NCBI RefSeq assembly: GCF_019890615.1
Contig: NZ_JAINVZ010000018.1
Location: 97,194-161,193, forward strand
Source: Streptantibioticus parmotrematis
Lineage (GTDB): Bacteria; Actinomycetota; Actinomycetes; Streptomycetales; Streptomycetaceae
Length of the DNA: 64,000 bases
Reading direction: 5' to 3'
The position numbers and the translations under genes were made by a program. Of this stretch, positions 44,836 through 52,981 are shown one piece after another. How positions within the stretch are numbered: position 1 is the stretch's first letter; the number at the start of each line of letters is the position of its first letter. A model generated the notes under the pieces. It saw only the letters and a program-made list of their open reading frames with translations, searched no databases and was not told where the DNA came from.

Positions 44836-46191
44836 CTACCTGACCGTGACGAACGCCTCCGCGTCCCGCTCCGGGCGCGGCGCCGGTTCCGCGGCCGGGC
44901 GGCCCACCGCGACCGCGCCCATCGGGTCCCAGTCGCCGGGCAGGTCCAGCGCCTTGCGCACGACGTCGCGGCAGAACATCGTCGACGACACCCACGCCGA
45001 GCCCAGCTGCTCACCGGCCAGCGCCACCAGCAGGTTCTGCACCGCGGCGCCCGCCGCGACCACGAACATCTCGCGCTCGGCCGCGCCCCGGCGGCCGTCG
45101 GGGTAGGTGTGCGAGCCGTCCATCACCAGGCACGGCACCACCAGGTACGGCGCCCGCCGCAGCACCTCGCCGCGCCGAAGGCGCCGGGCCACCGACTCCT
45201 CGGAGAAGCCGTCCGCCCGCAGGTCCGCGATCCACGCCTCCCGCATCGCGTCCAGCAGCCGCGTGCGCGATTCCCCGGACTCCAGCAGCACGAACCGCCA
45301 CGGCGTCGTGTGGTGCGGCGCGGGCGCGGTCACGGCCGCCGCGACCGCCCGCCGCACGGCCGCCGGGTCGACCGGGTCGTCGGTGAACTCCCGTACCGTG
45401 CGCCGCAGGGTGACCGCCTGCCGCAGCGCCTCGGAGGTGCCCAGCCGGAACATGTCGTCGGCCGCGCCGCGCGCCAGCGCCCGCGCCCCGGGGGCGTCGT
45501 CCGCGCCGCCCGCGGGCAGCACGTACCGGCCGAGGCCGCGCACGACCGCCACCGGGACGCCGGACGCCTTGCCCTTGACCAGGTCGCCCGCCGCCGCCAG
45601 CTCGTCGGCCACGGCGACCACGGTGGCGTTCAGCTCGTTGCCCTGCGCGTCGGTGCCGCCGCGCAGGTCGTCCAGCACGCGCAGCCCCGCCGCGCCGATG
45701 GCGACGTCGGTCAGGCCGTTGCGCCAGGGGCGGCCGAAGGTGTCGGTGACGACGACCGCGACGTTCACCCCGAGCGCCTCGCGCAGCGCCACCCGCAGCC
45801 GGGCCGCCGACGCGTCGGGGTCCCGCGGCAGCAGCAGCACGGTGCCCGGCTCGGTGTTGGACGCGTCCACCCCGGCCGCGGCCATCACCAGGCCCTGCCG
45901 GTTCTCCACGATGCGCAGGGTGCCGCGGCGGGCGACCAGCCGGACCGTCTCGGCGTCGATCGCCGCCTCCCGGTCGTCGGCCCGCACGACGCGGCCCTCC
46001 GCCTTGCTGACGATCTTGGAGGTGACCAACAGCACGTCGCCGTGAGCCAGTTGACCGTCCCCCACGGCCGAGGCGATCAGCGCCGCCAGGTCGTCGCCGG
46101 GCCGGACCTCGGGGATGCCCGCGACGCCCCTGACCTCGTACGAGGGGACGGCGGCATCGGAGGAGAGGGCGTCGGGTGCCGGGGTGCTCAT
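44836..46191 (-). CDS. fbiB: Bifunctional coenzyme F420-0:L-glutamate ligase / nitroreductase-domain protein (FbiB)
   Basis: 451 residues. Residues ~18-250 are the CofE F420:gamma-glutamyl ligase domain ([60 protein letters not shown]). Residues ~255-451 are a nitroreductase-like FMN domain ([41 protein letters not shown]). This fusion is the actinobacterial FbiB form that adds glutamates to F420 and reduces dehydro-F420. ATG 46191 overlaps the cofD stop by 4 bp. Confidence 0.95.
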   Translation of the reverse strand: MSTPAPDALSSDAAVPSYEVRGVAGIPEVRPGDDLAALIASAVGDGQLAHGDVLLVTSKIVSKAEGRVVRADDREAAIDAETVRLVARRGTLRIVENRQGLVMAAAGVDASNTEPGTVLLLPRDPDASAARLRVALREALGVNVAVVVTDTFGRPWRNGLTDVAIGAAGLRVLDDLRGGTDAQGNELNATVVAVADELAAAGDLVKGKASGVPVAVVRGLGRYVLPAGGADDAPGARALARGAADDMFRLGTSEALRQAVTLRRTVREFTDDPVDPAAVRRAVAAAVTAPAPHHTTPWRFVLLESGESRTRLLDAMREAWIADLRADGFSEESVARRLRRGEVLRRAPYLVVPCLVMDGSHTYPDGRRGAAEREMFVVAAGAAVQNLLVALAGEQLGSAWVSSTMFCRDVVRKALDLPGDWDPMGAVAVGRPAAEPAPRPERDAEAFVTVR

Positions 46192-47177
46192 GCCCGCGCC
46201 TCCCCGCGTACCTCTTCGGCCAGCGTCAGCGCCTCGCGGGCCATCCGCGCCGCCGCGTGCACGTCCGTCATCATCAACGGCACCGCGCGGCAGCGGATCC
46301 CGGCCGCCTCGACCGCCTCGCTCAAGCCCGCGTCCACGGTGTCGACCAGCCAGCCGTCCAGCAGCCCGGAGCCGTAGTGCTCGGCCACGGCCGCCGCCGT
46401 CGACTCCACGCCGACCGCCGCCAGCACCTTGTCCGCCATGCCGCGCACCGGCGCGTCACCGACGATCGGGGAGAGCCCGACCACCGGCACGCCCGCCTCG
46501 GCGATCGCCTCGCGGATGCCGGGGACGGCGAGGATCGTGCCGATGCTGACGACCGGGTTGGACGGCGGGAAGAGGATCACGTCGGCCCCGGCGATCGCCT
46601 CCAGCACGCCGGGCGCGGGCTTGGACTGCTCGGCGCCGACCGGCAGGATCGCCTGCGCGGGCACCGAGGCGTGCAGCCGCACCCAGTACTCCTGGAAGTG
46701 CACCGCCTTGCGGCCGTCCTCGGGGGTGTCGACGACGACATGCGTCTCGACCCGGTCGTCGGTCATCGGGATCAGCCGCACGCCCGGCTGCCAGCGCGCG
46801 CACAGCGCCTCGGTCACCGCGCTGAGCGGATAGCCCGCGCCGAGCATCTGGGTGCGCACGATGTGGGTGGCGAAGTCGCGGTCGCCGAGCCCGAACCACT
46901 CCGGGCCGACCCCGTACGCGGCCAGCTCCGTCTTGACGGCGAACGTCTCGTCGGCCCGCCCCCAGCCCTGTTCCTCGTGGATGCCACCGCCGAGGGTGTA
47001 CATCACGGTGTCGAGATCGGGACAGACCTTCAGCCCGAACAGATGGATGTCGTCGCCGGTGTTGCCGATGACGGTGATGTCCGTCGTACCGGCGTCGTCG
47101 GCGTCCGCGACGGCTGCCTTGAGGCCGCGCAGAAACCGGGCGCCCCCGATACCTCCGGCCAGAACCACGATGCGCAT
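46188..47177 (-). CDS. cofD: 2-phospho-L-lactate (or phosphoenolpyruvate) transferase
   Basis: 329 residues. [19 protein letters not shown] opens the CofD/FbiA fold; [32 protein letters not shown] and [31 protein letters not shown] complete the donor/acceptor site. It joins the phospho-lactyl-type group to deazaflavin Fo, giving (dehydro)F420-0, before FbiB extends it. It is the first gene of a two-gene F420 unit, starting 28 bp beyond the stop of the upstream cysteine dioxygenase gene, so the three may be co-transcribed. Confidence 0.95.
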   Translation of the reverse strand: MRIVVLAGGIGGARFLRGLKAAVADADDAGTTDITVIGNTGDDIHLFGLKVCPDLDTVMYTLGGGIHEEQGWGRADETFAVKTELAAYGVGPEWFGLGDRDFATHIVRTQMLGAGYPLSAVTEALCARWQPGVRLIPMTDDRVETHVVVDTPEDGRKAVHFQEYWVRLHASVPAQAILPVGAEQSKPAPGVLEAIAGADVILFPPSNPVVSIGTILAVPGIREAIAEAGVPVVGLSPIVGDAPVRGMADKVLAAVGVESTAAAVAEHYGSGLLDGWLVDTVDAGLSEAVEAAGIRCRAVPLMMTDVHAAARMAREALTLAEEVRGEARA

Positions 47178-47204
47178 GACGCACAGTCTGTCAGGGCCGC
47201 CTCG

Positions 47205-47792
47205 TCAGCCCGCCACGCGCTCCTGCCCGCCGCCCGCCGCCGCCCCGCCCGCCGCCTCGGCCAGGGCGCCCCGCTCGACGTGCCCGTACGGGGTCATCTC
47301 GGTCAGGCCCGGGAAGTAGACGTGCAGGCTGACCGCGGGCTCCAGCGAGTCGTTGACCACCTCGTGCACGTGTCCGGGCGCCGCCACCCGCACCGCGCCC
47401 GGCCGCAGCGTGTCCCGGCGCTCCCCGCCCGGCGTGATCGAGCGCTCCGTCAACTCGCCCGCCAGCACGGTCAGTACGCCGCTGGAGTCCCCGTGGTCGT
47501 GCGGCCCGGTGCCCTGGCCCGGCACCCAGCTCAGCAGCCACACCTCGTAGCCGGGGCCGGTGGCCAGCCGGGCGTACCAGCGGGTGGTGGCGTCGTAGCG
47601 CACCAGCGGCGCCCAGCGCTCCCGGTCGGCCGCGACGCTCCGGGCGAGGCCCGCGAACTCGGCGACGGTGGCCGGATGGCGGGGGACCGGCGGCAGCAGG
47701 TGGGGGAGGGCGAGCGGATCGCCGGCGATGGAGATGTCGGAGAGGCGGGGGACGTCCACGGCCGGGACGGCGGCGAGGGGGGCGCGATACAC
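47205..47792 (-). CDS. Cysteine dioxygenase (cupin)
   Basis: 195 residues. Cupin with the iron-binding residues in GPHDHGDSSGVLTVLAGELTE (HxH) and AAPGHVHEVVNDS (third His). WLLSWVPGQGTGPHDH is typical of bacterial cysteine dioxygenases, which oxidise L-cysteine to cysteine sulfinate. The C-terminal 20 residues are Ala/Gly-rich. GTG 47792 follows the ribosome-site candidate AAGGACC. A leader ORF ending in CCRGCCR lies 180 bp upstream on the same strand, suggesting cysteine-responsive attenuation. Confidence 0.92.
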   Translation of the reverse strand: MYRAPLAAVPAVDVPRLSDISIAGDPLALPHLLPPVPRHPATVAEFAGLARSVAADRERWAPLVRYDATTRWYARLATGPGYEVWLLSWVPGQGTGPHDHGDSSGVLTVLAGELTERSITPGGERRDTLRPGAVRVAAPGHVHEVVNDSLEPAVSLHVYFPGLTEMTPYGHVERGALAEAAGGAAAGGGQERVAG

Positions 47793-47795
47793 GGT

Positions 47796-47861
47796 GGTCC
47801 TTGCGGGGAGGAGCTTCGGTGGGCGGCACGAGGGGGCTGCGGGTAGCCGTAGGGAAGGACC
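47796..47861 (-). promoter_or_regulatory. Potential ribosome-site-sequestering hairpin upstream of cysteine dioxygenase
   Basis: On the minus strand GGTCCTT (47861-47855) is exactly complementary to AAGGACC (47802-47796), the presumptive ribosome site. The pairing lies in the 177 nt between the leader ORF stop and GTG 47792, where ribosome position on the leader could decide the fold. Confidence 0.5.
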
Positions 47862-47969
47862 CCGCGGCGGAGCGCGGGACGAGACCCGGCGGAATCAGCG
47901 GTGGACCGCTGCCCCGGCGGCCGGAGTACCGGCGGCGGGCGGGGCGGTCAGGCGGTCAGAGAGCGCGCG

Positions 47970-48080
47970 TCAGCGACAACAGCCGCGACAACAGCGGCGG
48001 AGGAAGAGGTCGTGATCCGGCACGGCGGCGGCACGGGTCGCGCTGAGGCGGGTCCCGGTGGGCGCGTGGGTCACGGACAT
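47970..48080 (-). CDS. Cysteine-rich leader peptide (36 codons)
   Basis: Too short for usual gene finding. ATG 48080 opens a 36-codon frame ending FLRRCCRGCCR then TGA; Cys residues are 30, 31, 34 and 35, all TGT. There is no ribosome site, but TTGACA, an 18-bp spacer and TCTCCT end 7 bp before the ATG, so the mRNA is probably leaderless. Paired-cysteine leader ORFs of this kind regulate sulfur genes by ribosome stalling in mycobacteria. The position ahead of a cysteine-degrading enzyme makes the same logic likely here. Confidence 0.75.
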   Translation of the reverse strand: MSVTHAPTGTRLSATRAAAVPDHDLFLRRCCRGCCR

Positions 48081-48087
48081 GGGATCA

Positions 48088-48117
48088 AGGAGACCGGCAG
48101 AGCGGTCCGTCTGTCAA
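48088..48117 (-). promoter_or_regulatory. Promoter of the leader peptide / cysteine dioxygenase transcript
   Basis: Minus strand TTGACA (48117-48112), 18-bp spacer, TCTCCT (48093-48088); start of transcription would fall at or near the leader ATG. The consensus -35 is one of the few perfect ones in the window. Confidence 0.6.
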
Positions 48118-48596
48118 CTTGATGTCGGGTTTGCCGGGAATCTTTCACCTGATCCGGTTCATCGCCCTGATGAAAGGTTTGTTCGTCGAAGGCCGCGGAT
48201 ACCTCCCGCACCATCCGTACGTGGTCCGTACGCGGAGACGCGGTCGTGCTTCCGTGACCGGACTGTGATCCATCCCGCTCCGCCGCCGTGCCGGGAACGA
48301 CGGGCGCGCCCGCCGCGTCCTTCTGGGCAGACGGCGGTCAAGTGCCGTGCATGCCAAGGATGTTCGAGGGCATGCGCGGTGCGAGGGAGATCGCAAACGC
48401 GTGCTGTCATGATTTGGGCCGATTTGAACACTTTCTGCTCACCCTTGGTTCCGCGGAGTGAATAAGGGGCCCAATAGCAGATCTCGGCTTGACTGGCCCG
48501 GATCAGCACACTTGTAATTTCACTCGTGTCGTTTAAGGCCCAACCGGCCGACGACGGCGTTTACGGGGAAACGACGGACGGACGAGGGGCGCGCGC
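48118..48596. promoter_or_regulatory. Long upstream region of whiB
   Basis: 479 bp without a convincing gene. TTGACT (48489-48494), 18-bp spacer and TGTAAT (48513-48518) form a strong vegetative-type promoter 79 bp before whiB. TTCATC (48158-48163) and GATGAA (48169-48174) make a small hairpin near the leader promoter. whiB in Streptomyces is known to have multiple developmental promoters; I could not place a definite BldD or WhiA site. Confidence 0.55.
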
Positions 48597-48860
48597 ATGA
48601 CCGAGCAGTTCCAGCTGCTGCTGGCCGAGGAGGCGGACGAGGAACTCGGATGGCAGGAGCGTGCCCTGTGCGCGCAGACCGACCCCGAGTCCTTCTTCCC
48701 CGAGAAGGGCGGCTCCACCCGCGAGGCGAAGAAGGTCTGCCTCGCGTGCGAGGTCCGCTCCGAGTGCCTGGAGTACGCCCTCGCCCACGACGAACGGTTC
48801 GGCATCTGGGGCGGGCTGTCCGAGCGTGAACGCCGCCGCCTGAAGAAGGCCGCGATCTGA
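48597..48860 (+). CDS. whiB: Sporulation regulatory protein WhiB
   Basis: 87 residues with the four iron-sulfur cysteines C25, C48, C51 and C57 (CxxC at 48-51), the GIWGG turn (69-73) and a basic tail SERERRRLKKAAI. The length and the N-terminus MTEQFQLLLAEEADEELGW fit WhiB itself rather than other Wbl proteins. It acts with WhiA to switch aerial hyphae to septation. GAGGGG lies 7-12 bp before ATG 48597. The neighbourhood (cysteine dioxygenase and F420 genes on one side, a large glycosyltransferase on the other) is also as I recall for Streptomyces whiB. Confidence 0.95.
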   Translation: MTEQFQLLLAEEADEELGWQERALCAQTDPESFFPEKGGSTREAKKVCLACEVRSECLEYALAHDERFGIWGGLSERERRRLKKAAI

Positions 48861-49075
48861 GGCCACGCCCCGCCCCGGGGACCGGCGGAAACCAGACCGG
48901 GCCAATCACGGTGAACACCGGACGAAACCGCGGGGGCACCCGGTACGGGCACCGGACGGCGGGCGGACCGGGGCCCGCGATGAGCCGTTAGTGTGGGTGG
49001 CCGTCCGAGACACGTGACAGGCCGAGCAGGCCGCGCGCGTCCACCGCAGTCCAGCGAACCGGGGCCCGCACCTCG

Positions 49076-52000
49076 ATGTCCGTGCACAGCCACCAGGGGG
49101 GACACCCCGCCCAAGAGGCGGCCCACGCCCCCGCCCAGCCACCGGCGTTCCCGCGTCACATCGTCACCGCCGTGCTCGTCGCGCACGACGGAGCCCGCTG
49201 GCTCCCCGACGCCCTGTCCGGGCTGCTCGGCCAGGAACGCCCGGTACAGGACGTCGTCGCCGCCGACACCGGAAGCGCCGACGACACCGCCCGGTTGCTC
49301 ACCGAATCGCTCGGCGCCGACCGCGTACTGCACCTGGCCCGCCGCACCGGCTTCGGCACCGCCGTCGCCGAGGCACTGCGCGCCACACCGCCGGTCACCC
49401 CGGACCGACTCCCGTACCTGACCGACGCGAACGGCTGGAACCGGGCCGCCGGAGCCTGGGACGACGACGCCCGCGACGGCGACCCCGTGCAGTGGCTGTG
49501 GCTCCTGCACGACGACTGCGAGCCCGCCCCCGACGCCCTCGCCCAGCTGCTGCGGGTCGCCGACTCCACGCCGTCGGCCGTCATCATCGGCCCCAAGCTG
49601 CGCAGTTGGTACGACCGCAGGGCGCTGCTGGAGGTCGGCGTCAGCATCGCCCGCTCCGGCCGCCGCTGGACCGGCCTGGAACGCCGGGAGCAGGACCAGG
49701 GCCAGCACGACCAGGTCCGCCAGGTGCTGTCGGTCTCCTCCGCGGGCATGCTGGTCCGCCGCGACGTGTGGGAACGGCTCGGCGGCTTCGACCGCCGCCT
49801 GCCGCTGATGCGTGACGACGTCGACTTCTGCTGGCGCGCCCAGGCCGCGGGCCACACCGTGCTGGTCGCCCCCGACGCCGTCCTGCGGCACGCGGAAGCC
49901 GCCTCCCGCGAGCGCCGCGCCGTCGACTGCGCGGGCCGCACCCCGCACAACCCGCACCGCGTCGACAAGTCCGGCGCCGTCTACACCCTGCTCGCCAACA
50001 CCCGCGGCGCGCTGCTGCCCTACGTCGCCGCGCGCATCGTCATCGGCACCCTGCTGCGCACCATCGGCTACCTCGTCGGCAAGGTGCCCGTACAGGCGCT
50101 GGACGAGGTCACCGGTCTGCTCGGGGTGCTGCTGCGGCCCGGCCGGGTCCTCGCCGCCCGCCGCGAACGCGGCAAACCCGCCGTGGAGCCCGCCGAACTG
50201 CGCCCGCTCTTCCCGCCGCCCGGCGCGACCGTGCGGGTCACCGTCGAGCAGGTCTACAGCAACATCTCCGGCCGCGCCGAAGCCGACTCCTCCTCCGCCG
50301 GACGGCACGGCGGCGGGATGGAGTCCGGGCCCGGCGACGACGACGCCGACTTCCTGGAGGTCGAGCAGTTCGCCCGGCTGCGCAGGATCGCCCACAAGCC
50401 GGGGCCGATGCTGTTCGTGGTGCTGCTGCTGGTCTCGCTGATCGCCTGCCGCGACCTGCTCGGCGGCGGCTCCCTCGCCGGCGGCGCCCTGCTGCCCGCC
50501 CCCTCCGGCGCCTCCGACCTGTGGGGCGCGTTCACCGGGGCGTGGCACGCGGTCGGCACCGGCGACACCCAGGCCGCCCCGCCCTACCTCGCGATGCTCG
50601 CCATCGCCTCCTCCGTCCTGTTCGGCAGCACCGGGCTCGCCCTGACCCTGCTGCTGGTCTGCTCGGTCCCGCTCGCCGGGGTCACCGCCTACTTCGCCTC
50701 CCGGCCGCTGGTGGAGTCCCGCCTCCTGCGTGCCTGGGGCTCGATCGCCTACGCCTTCCTGCCCGCCGCCACCGGCGCGCTGGCGGGCGGCCGCCTCGGC
50801 ACCGCCGTCCTCGCCGTCCTGCTGCCCCTGATGGCCCGCGCCGCGGTCGCCGCCAGCGGCCTGACCGGGGCCCCCGGCTCCCGCCCGAGCTGGCGTTCCG
50901 CCTGGGCGTACGGGTTGCTGCTGACCGTCACGACCGCGTTCACCCCGATCGTGTGGCCGCTGGCCGTGGGCCTCGCGGTCGCCGCGCTGGCGCTGCGGGG
51001 ACTGCGCGGGCAGGGCGGGCTGCTGGTGCCGCAGGCGCTGCGGCTGCTCGCCGCGCTCGCCACGCCCGTCGTCGTGCTGGCGCCGTGGTCGCTGACGCTG
51101 CTGGCGCACCCCTCGTTCTTCCTGCGCGAGGCCGGACTGACCTACCGCGGCGGCACCGCCTCCGCGCTCGACCTGGCCGTGCTCAGCCCCGGCGGCCCCA
51201 AGGCCACCGCGGGACTGCTGCTGATCGGGCTGGTGCTCGCCGGGTTCGCGGCGCTGCTGCGCGGCGATCGCAGGCTCGCCGTGCTGACCGCCTGGACCGT
51301 GGCGCTCGCCGGACTGGTCGCCGCCGCCGCGCAGAACCACTACGACTGGGCGGGCTCCCCGACCCTCGTCTACGGCTTCGCGCTCATCGCCGCCGCCGTC
51401 GTCGGCGCCGAGGGCGCGCAGGAACGCATCTCCGCCTCCGGCTTCGGCTGGCGCCAGCCCGTCGCCGCGCTGATCGTGCTGGCCGCCGCCGTCGCCCCGC
51501 TGATCGCGGCCGCCGACTGGATGTACAACGGCGCCGCCGGGCCCCTGGAGCGCACGAGCGCCACCCAGGTGCCCGCGTTCGTCGCCGAGGAGGCCTCCAC
51601 CAGCGACCAGCCGCGCACCCTCGTCCTCGACGGCGACCCCGGCCACGTCAGGTACTCCCTGGTGCGCGGCGCGGGCGCGCAGATCGGTGACGGCGAACTC
51701 ACCGCGGAGGCGGGCCGCGACACCGGCCTCGACGCGGTCGTCGCCAACCTCGTCGCGGGCTCCGGCGCCGACCAGACCAGCGCGCTGGGCGACTACGCCA
51801 TCGGCTACGTGCTGCTCCAGCCCGGTGCCCCCGCCGACATGAGCCGCATCCTCGACGGCACCCCCGGCCTGAACCGGCTGAGCCAGGCCGGCGGCACCGC
51901 GCTGTGGCGCGTCTCCCAGGACGTCGCCCGGGTCACCATCACCACCCCCAAGGGCGCTACCGGCCCGGCCGCCGGCCCCGTCCTGGTCTCCTCCGGCAAG

Positions 52001-52981
52001 GTCGAGGCGCACACCACGATCCCGTCCGGCGCGGACGGCCGGGTGCTGCGCGTCGCCGACACCGCCGCGCCCGGCTGGCACGCCACGCTGGACGGCAAGC
52101 CTCTGACCGCGACCACCGTGGACGGCTGGGCCCAGGGCTTCCGGCTCCCGGCCCAGGGCGGCCACCTCGACCTCACCTACGACGCGCCCTTCACGCACAC
52201 CGCGTGGCTGGCAGCGCAGGGCCTGCTGGCGCTGGTCGTGATCGTGCTCGCGCTGCCCGGCCGCCGCCGCGAGATCGACGACGACCTGCCCGAGGAGGCG
52301 CTCGCCGCGGCCGCCGCCGCGGTCCCGGCCCAGCCGGTCGAGGGCGAGGGCCGCCGCGCCCGCCGCCTGCGCGCCCAGGCGGAGGCCGCCGCAGCGGAGG
52401 CCCAGGCCGCCGAGGCCCCGGAAGCGGGCGCCGCCGCGGTGCCGCAGCCCGAGCCGGACGCGTTCGCCCCGCAGCCCCCGGACCCGTACGACCCGGCGCA
52501 GCCCCAGCCCGACGCCTACGACCCGGCGTCCCAGGCCGTCCCCGACGCGTACGACCCGGCGCAGCAGCCCGAGCAGCCCCCGTACGCCGACGTCCCCGCG
52601 CAGCCGACCGGCTACGAGGAGTGGAACGCGTACAGCTACCCGCAGCAAGGCGGCGAGTACCAGCAGCAGGGCGGCGAGTACACCACCTACGCGGAGGGCC
52701 AGTACACCGAGGGCGGCTACCCGGCCGCGCCCTACCCCGCCGACGCGCCGTACCAGGACGCCTCTAACCAGGACGCCGGTCACCAGGCGGGCTACCAGGG
52801 CGACCCGTACCAGCAGGGCTACGACACCGGCCAGTACCCGCCGTACCAGGACCCGGCCCAGGATCCGCCGCAGGACCAGGGCGGCGAGTACCACCCGTAC
52901 GGCTATCCGCCGCCGCCCCGCGCCCCGCACCACGACTCCGCCTACGACCCGGCCCACGGTGACGGGAGCGAGCAGCAGTGA
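49076..52981 (+). CDS. Large family 2 glycosyltransferase fused to a polytopic membrane region and Tyr-rich tail
   Basis: 1301 residues. A GT2 domain occupies ~25-300: VTAVLVAHDGARWLPDALSGLL, WLWLLHDDCEPAPDAL (acidic donor motif), VSSAGMLVRRDVWERLGGFDRRLPLMRDDVDFCWRAQAAG. After a linker, roughly a dozen hydrophobic segments run ~440-830, then a beta-rich external domain (~850-1045) and a last helix (LLALVVIVLALPG). The C-terminal ~230 residues are disordered Pro/Gln/Tyr/Asp-rich with repeated DAYDPA and GGEY units. Probably builds or exports a surface polysaccharide. ATG 49076 has no clear ribosome site. Its stop overlaps the DUF5719 start. Confidence 0.9.
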   Translation: MSVHSHQGGHPAQEAAHAPAQPPAFPRHIVTAVLVAHDGARWLPDALSGLLGQERPVQDVVAADTGSADDTARLLTESLGADRVLHLARRTGFGTAVAEALRATPPVTPDRLPYLTDANGWNRAAGAWDDDARDGDPVQWLWLLHDDCEPAPDALAQLLRVADSTPSAVIIGPKLRSWYDRRALLEVGVSIARSGRRWTGLERREQDQGQHDQVRQVLSVSSAGMLVRRDVWERLGGFDRRLPLMRDDVDFCWRAQAAGHTVLVAPDAVLRHAEAASRERRAVDCAGRTPHNPHRVDKSGAVYTLLANTRGALLPYVAARIVIGTLLRTIGYLVGKVPVQALDEVTGLLGVLLRPGRVLAARRERGKPAVEPAELRPLFPPPGATVRVTVEQVYSNISGRAEADSSSAGRHGGGMESGPGDDDADFLEVEQFARLRRIAHKPGPMLFVVLLLVSLIACRDLLGGGSLAGGALLPAPSGASDLWGAFTGAWHAVGTGDTQAAPPYLAMLAIASSVLFGSTGLALTLLLVCSVPLAGVTAYFASRPLVESRLLRAWGSIAYAFLPAATGALAGGRLGTAVLAVLLPLMARAAVAASGLTGAPGSRPSWRSAWAYGLLLTVTTAFTPIVWPLAVGLAVAALALRGLRGQGGLLVPQALRLLAALATPVVVLAPWSLTLLAHPSFFLREAGLTYRGGTASALDLAVLSPGGPKATAGLLLIGLVLAGFAALLRGDRRLAVLTAWTVALAGLVAAAAQNHYDWAGSPTLVYGFALIAAAVVGAEGAQERISASGFGWRQPVAALIVLAAAVAPLIAAADWMYNGAAGPLERTSATQVPAFVAEEASTSDQPRTLVLDGDPGHVRYSLVRGAGAQIGDGELTAEAGRDTGLDAVVANLVAGSGADQTSALGDYAIGYVLLQPGAPADMSRILDGTPGLNRLSQAGGTALWRVSQDVARVTITTPKGATGPAAGPVLVSSGKVEAHTTIPSGADGRVLRVADTAAPGWHATLDGKPLTATTVDGWAQGFRLPAQGGHLDLTYDAPFTHTAWLAAQGLLALVVIVLALPGRRREIDDDLPEEALAAAAAAVPAQPVEGEGRRARRLRAQAEAAAAEAQAAEAPEAGAAAVPQPEPDAFAPQPPDPYDPAQPQPDAYDPASQAVPDAYDPAQQPEQPPYADVPAQPTGYEEWNAYSYPQQGGEYQQQGGEYTTYAEGQYTEGGYPAAPYPADAPYQDASNQDAGHQAGYQGDPYQQGYDTGQYPPYQDPAQDPPQDQGGEYHPYGYPPPPRAPHHDSAYDPAHGDGSEQQ

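Noticed and set aside
48159..48509. A 116-codon minus-strand open frame in the whiB upstream region
   Set aside because: No ribosome site, Arg/Gly-rich composition, overlaps the strong whiB promoter. Not supported as a gene.
48500..48535. BldD site (TTCACTCGTGTCG) in front of whiB
   Set aside because: It resembles half of the consensus, but the second half lacks the required spacing, so I do not call it.
48533..52957. A 1474-codon open frame on the minus strand opposite the glycosyltransferase gene
   Set aside because: It mirrors the codon bias of the real plus-strand gene, has repetitive Gly/Arg/Val composition with no domain, and spans whiB and its promoter. It is a GC-driven shadow.
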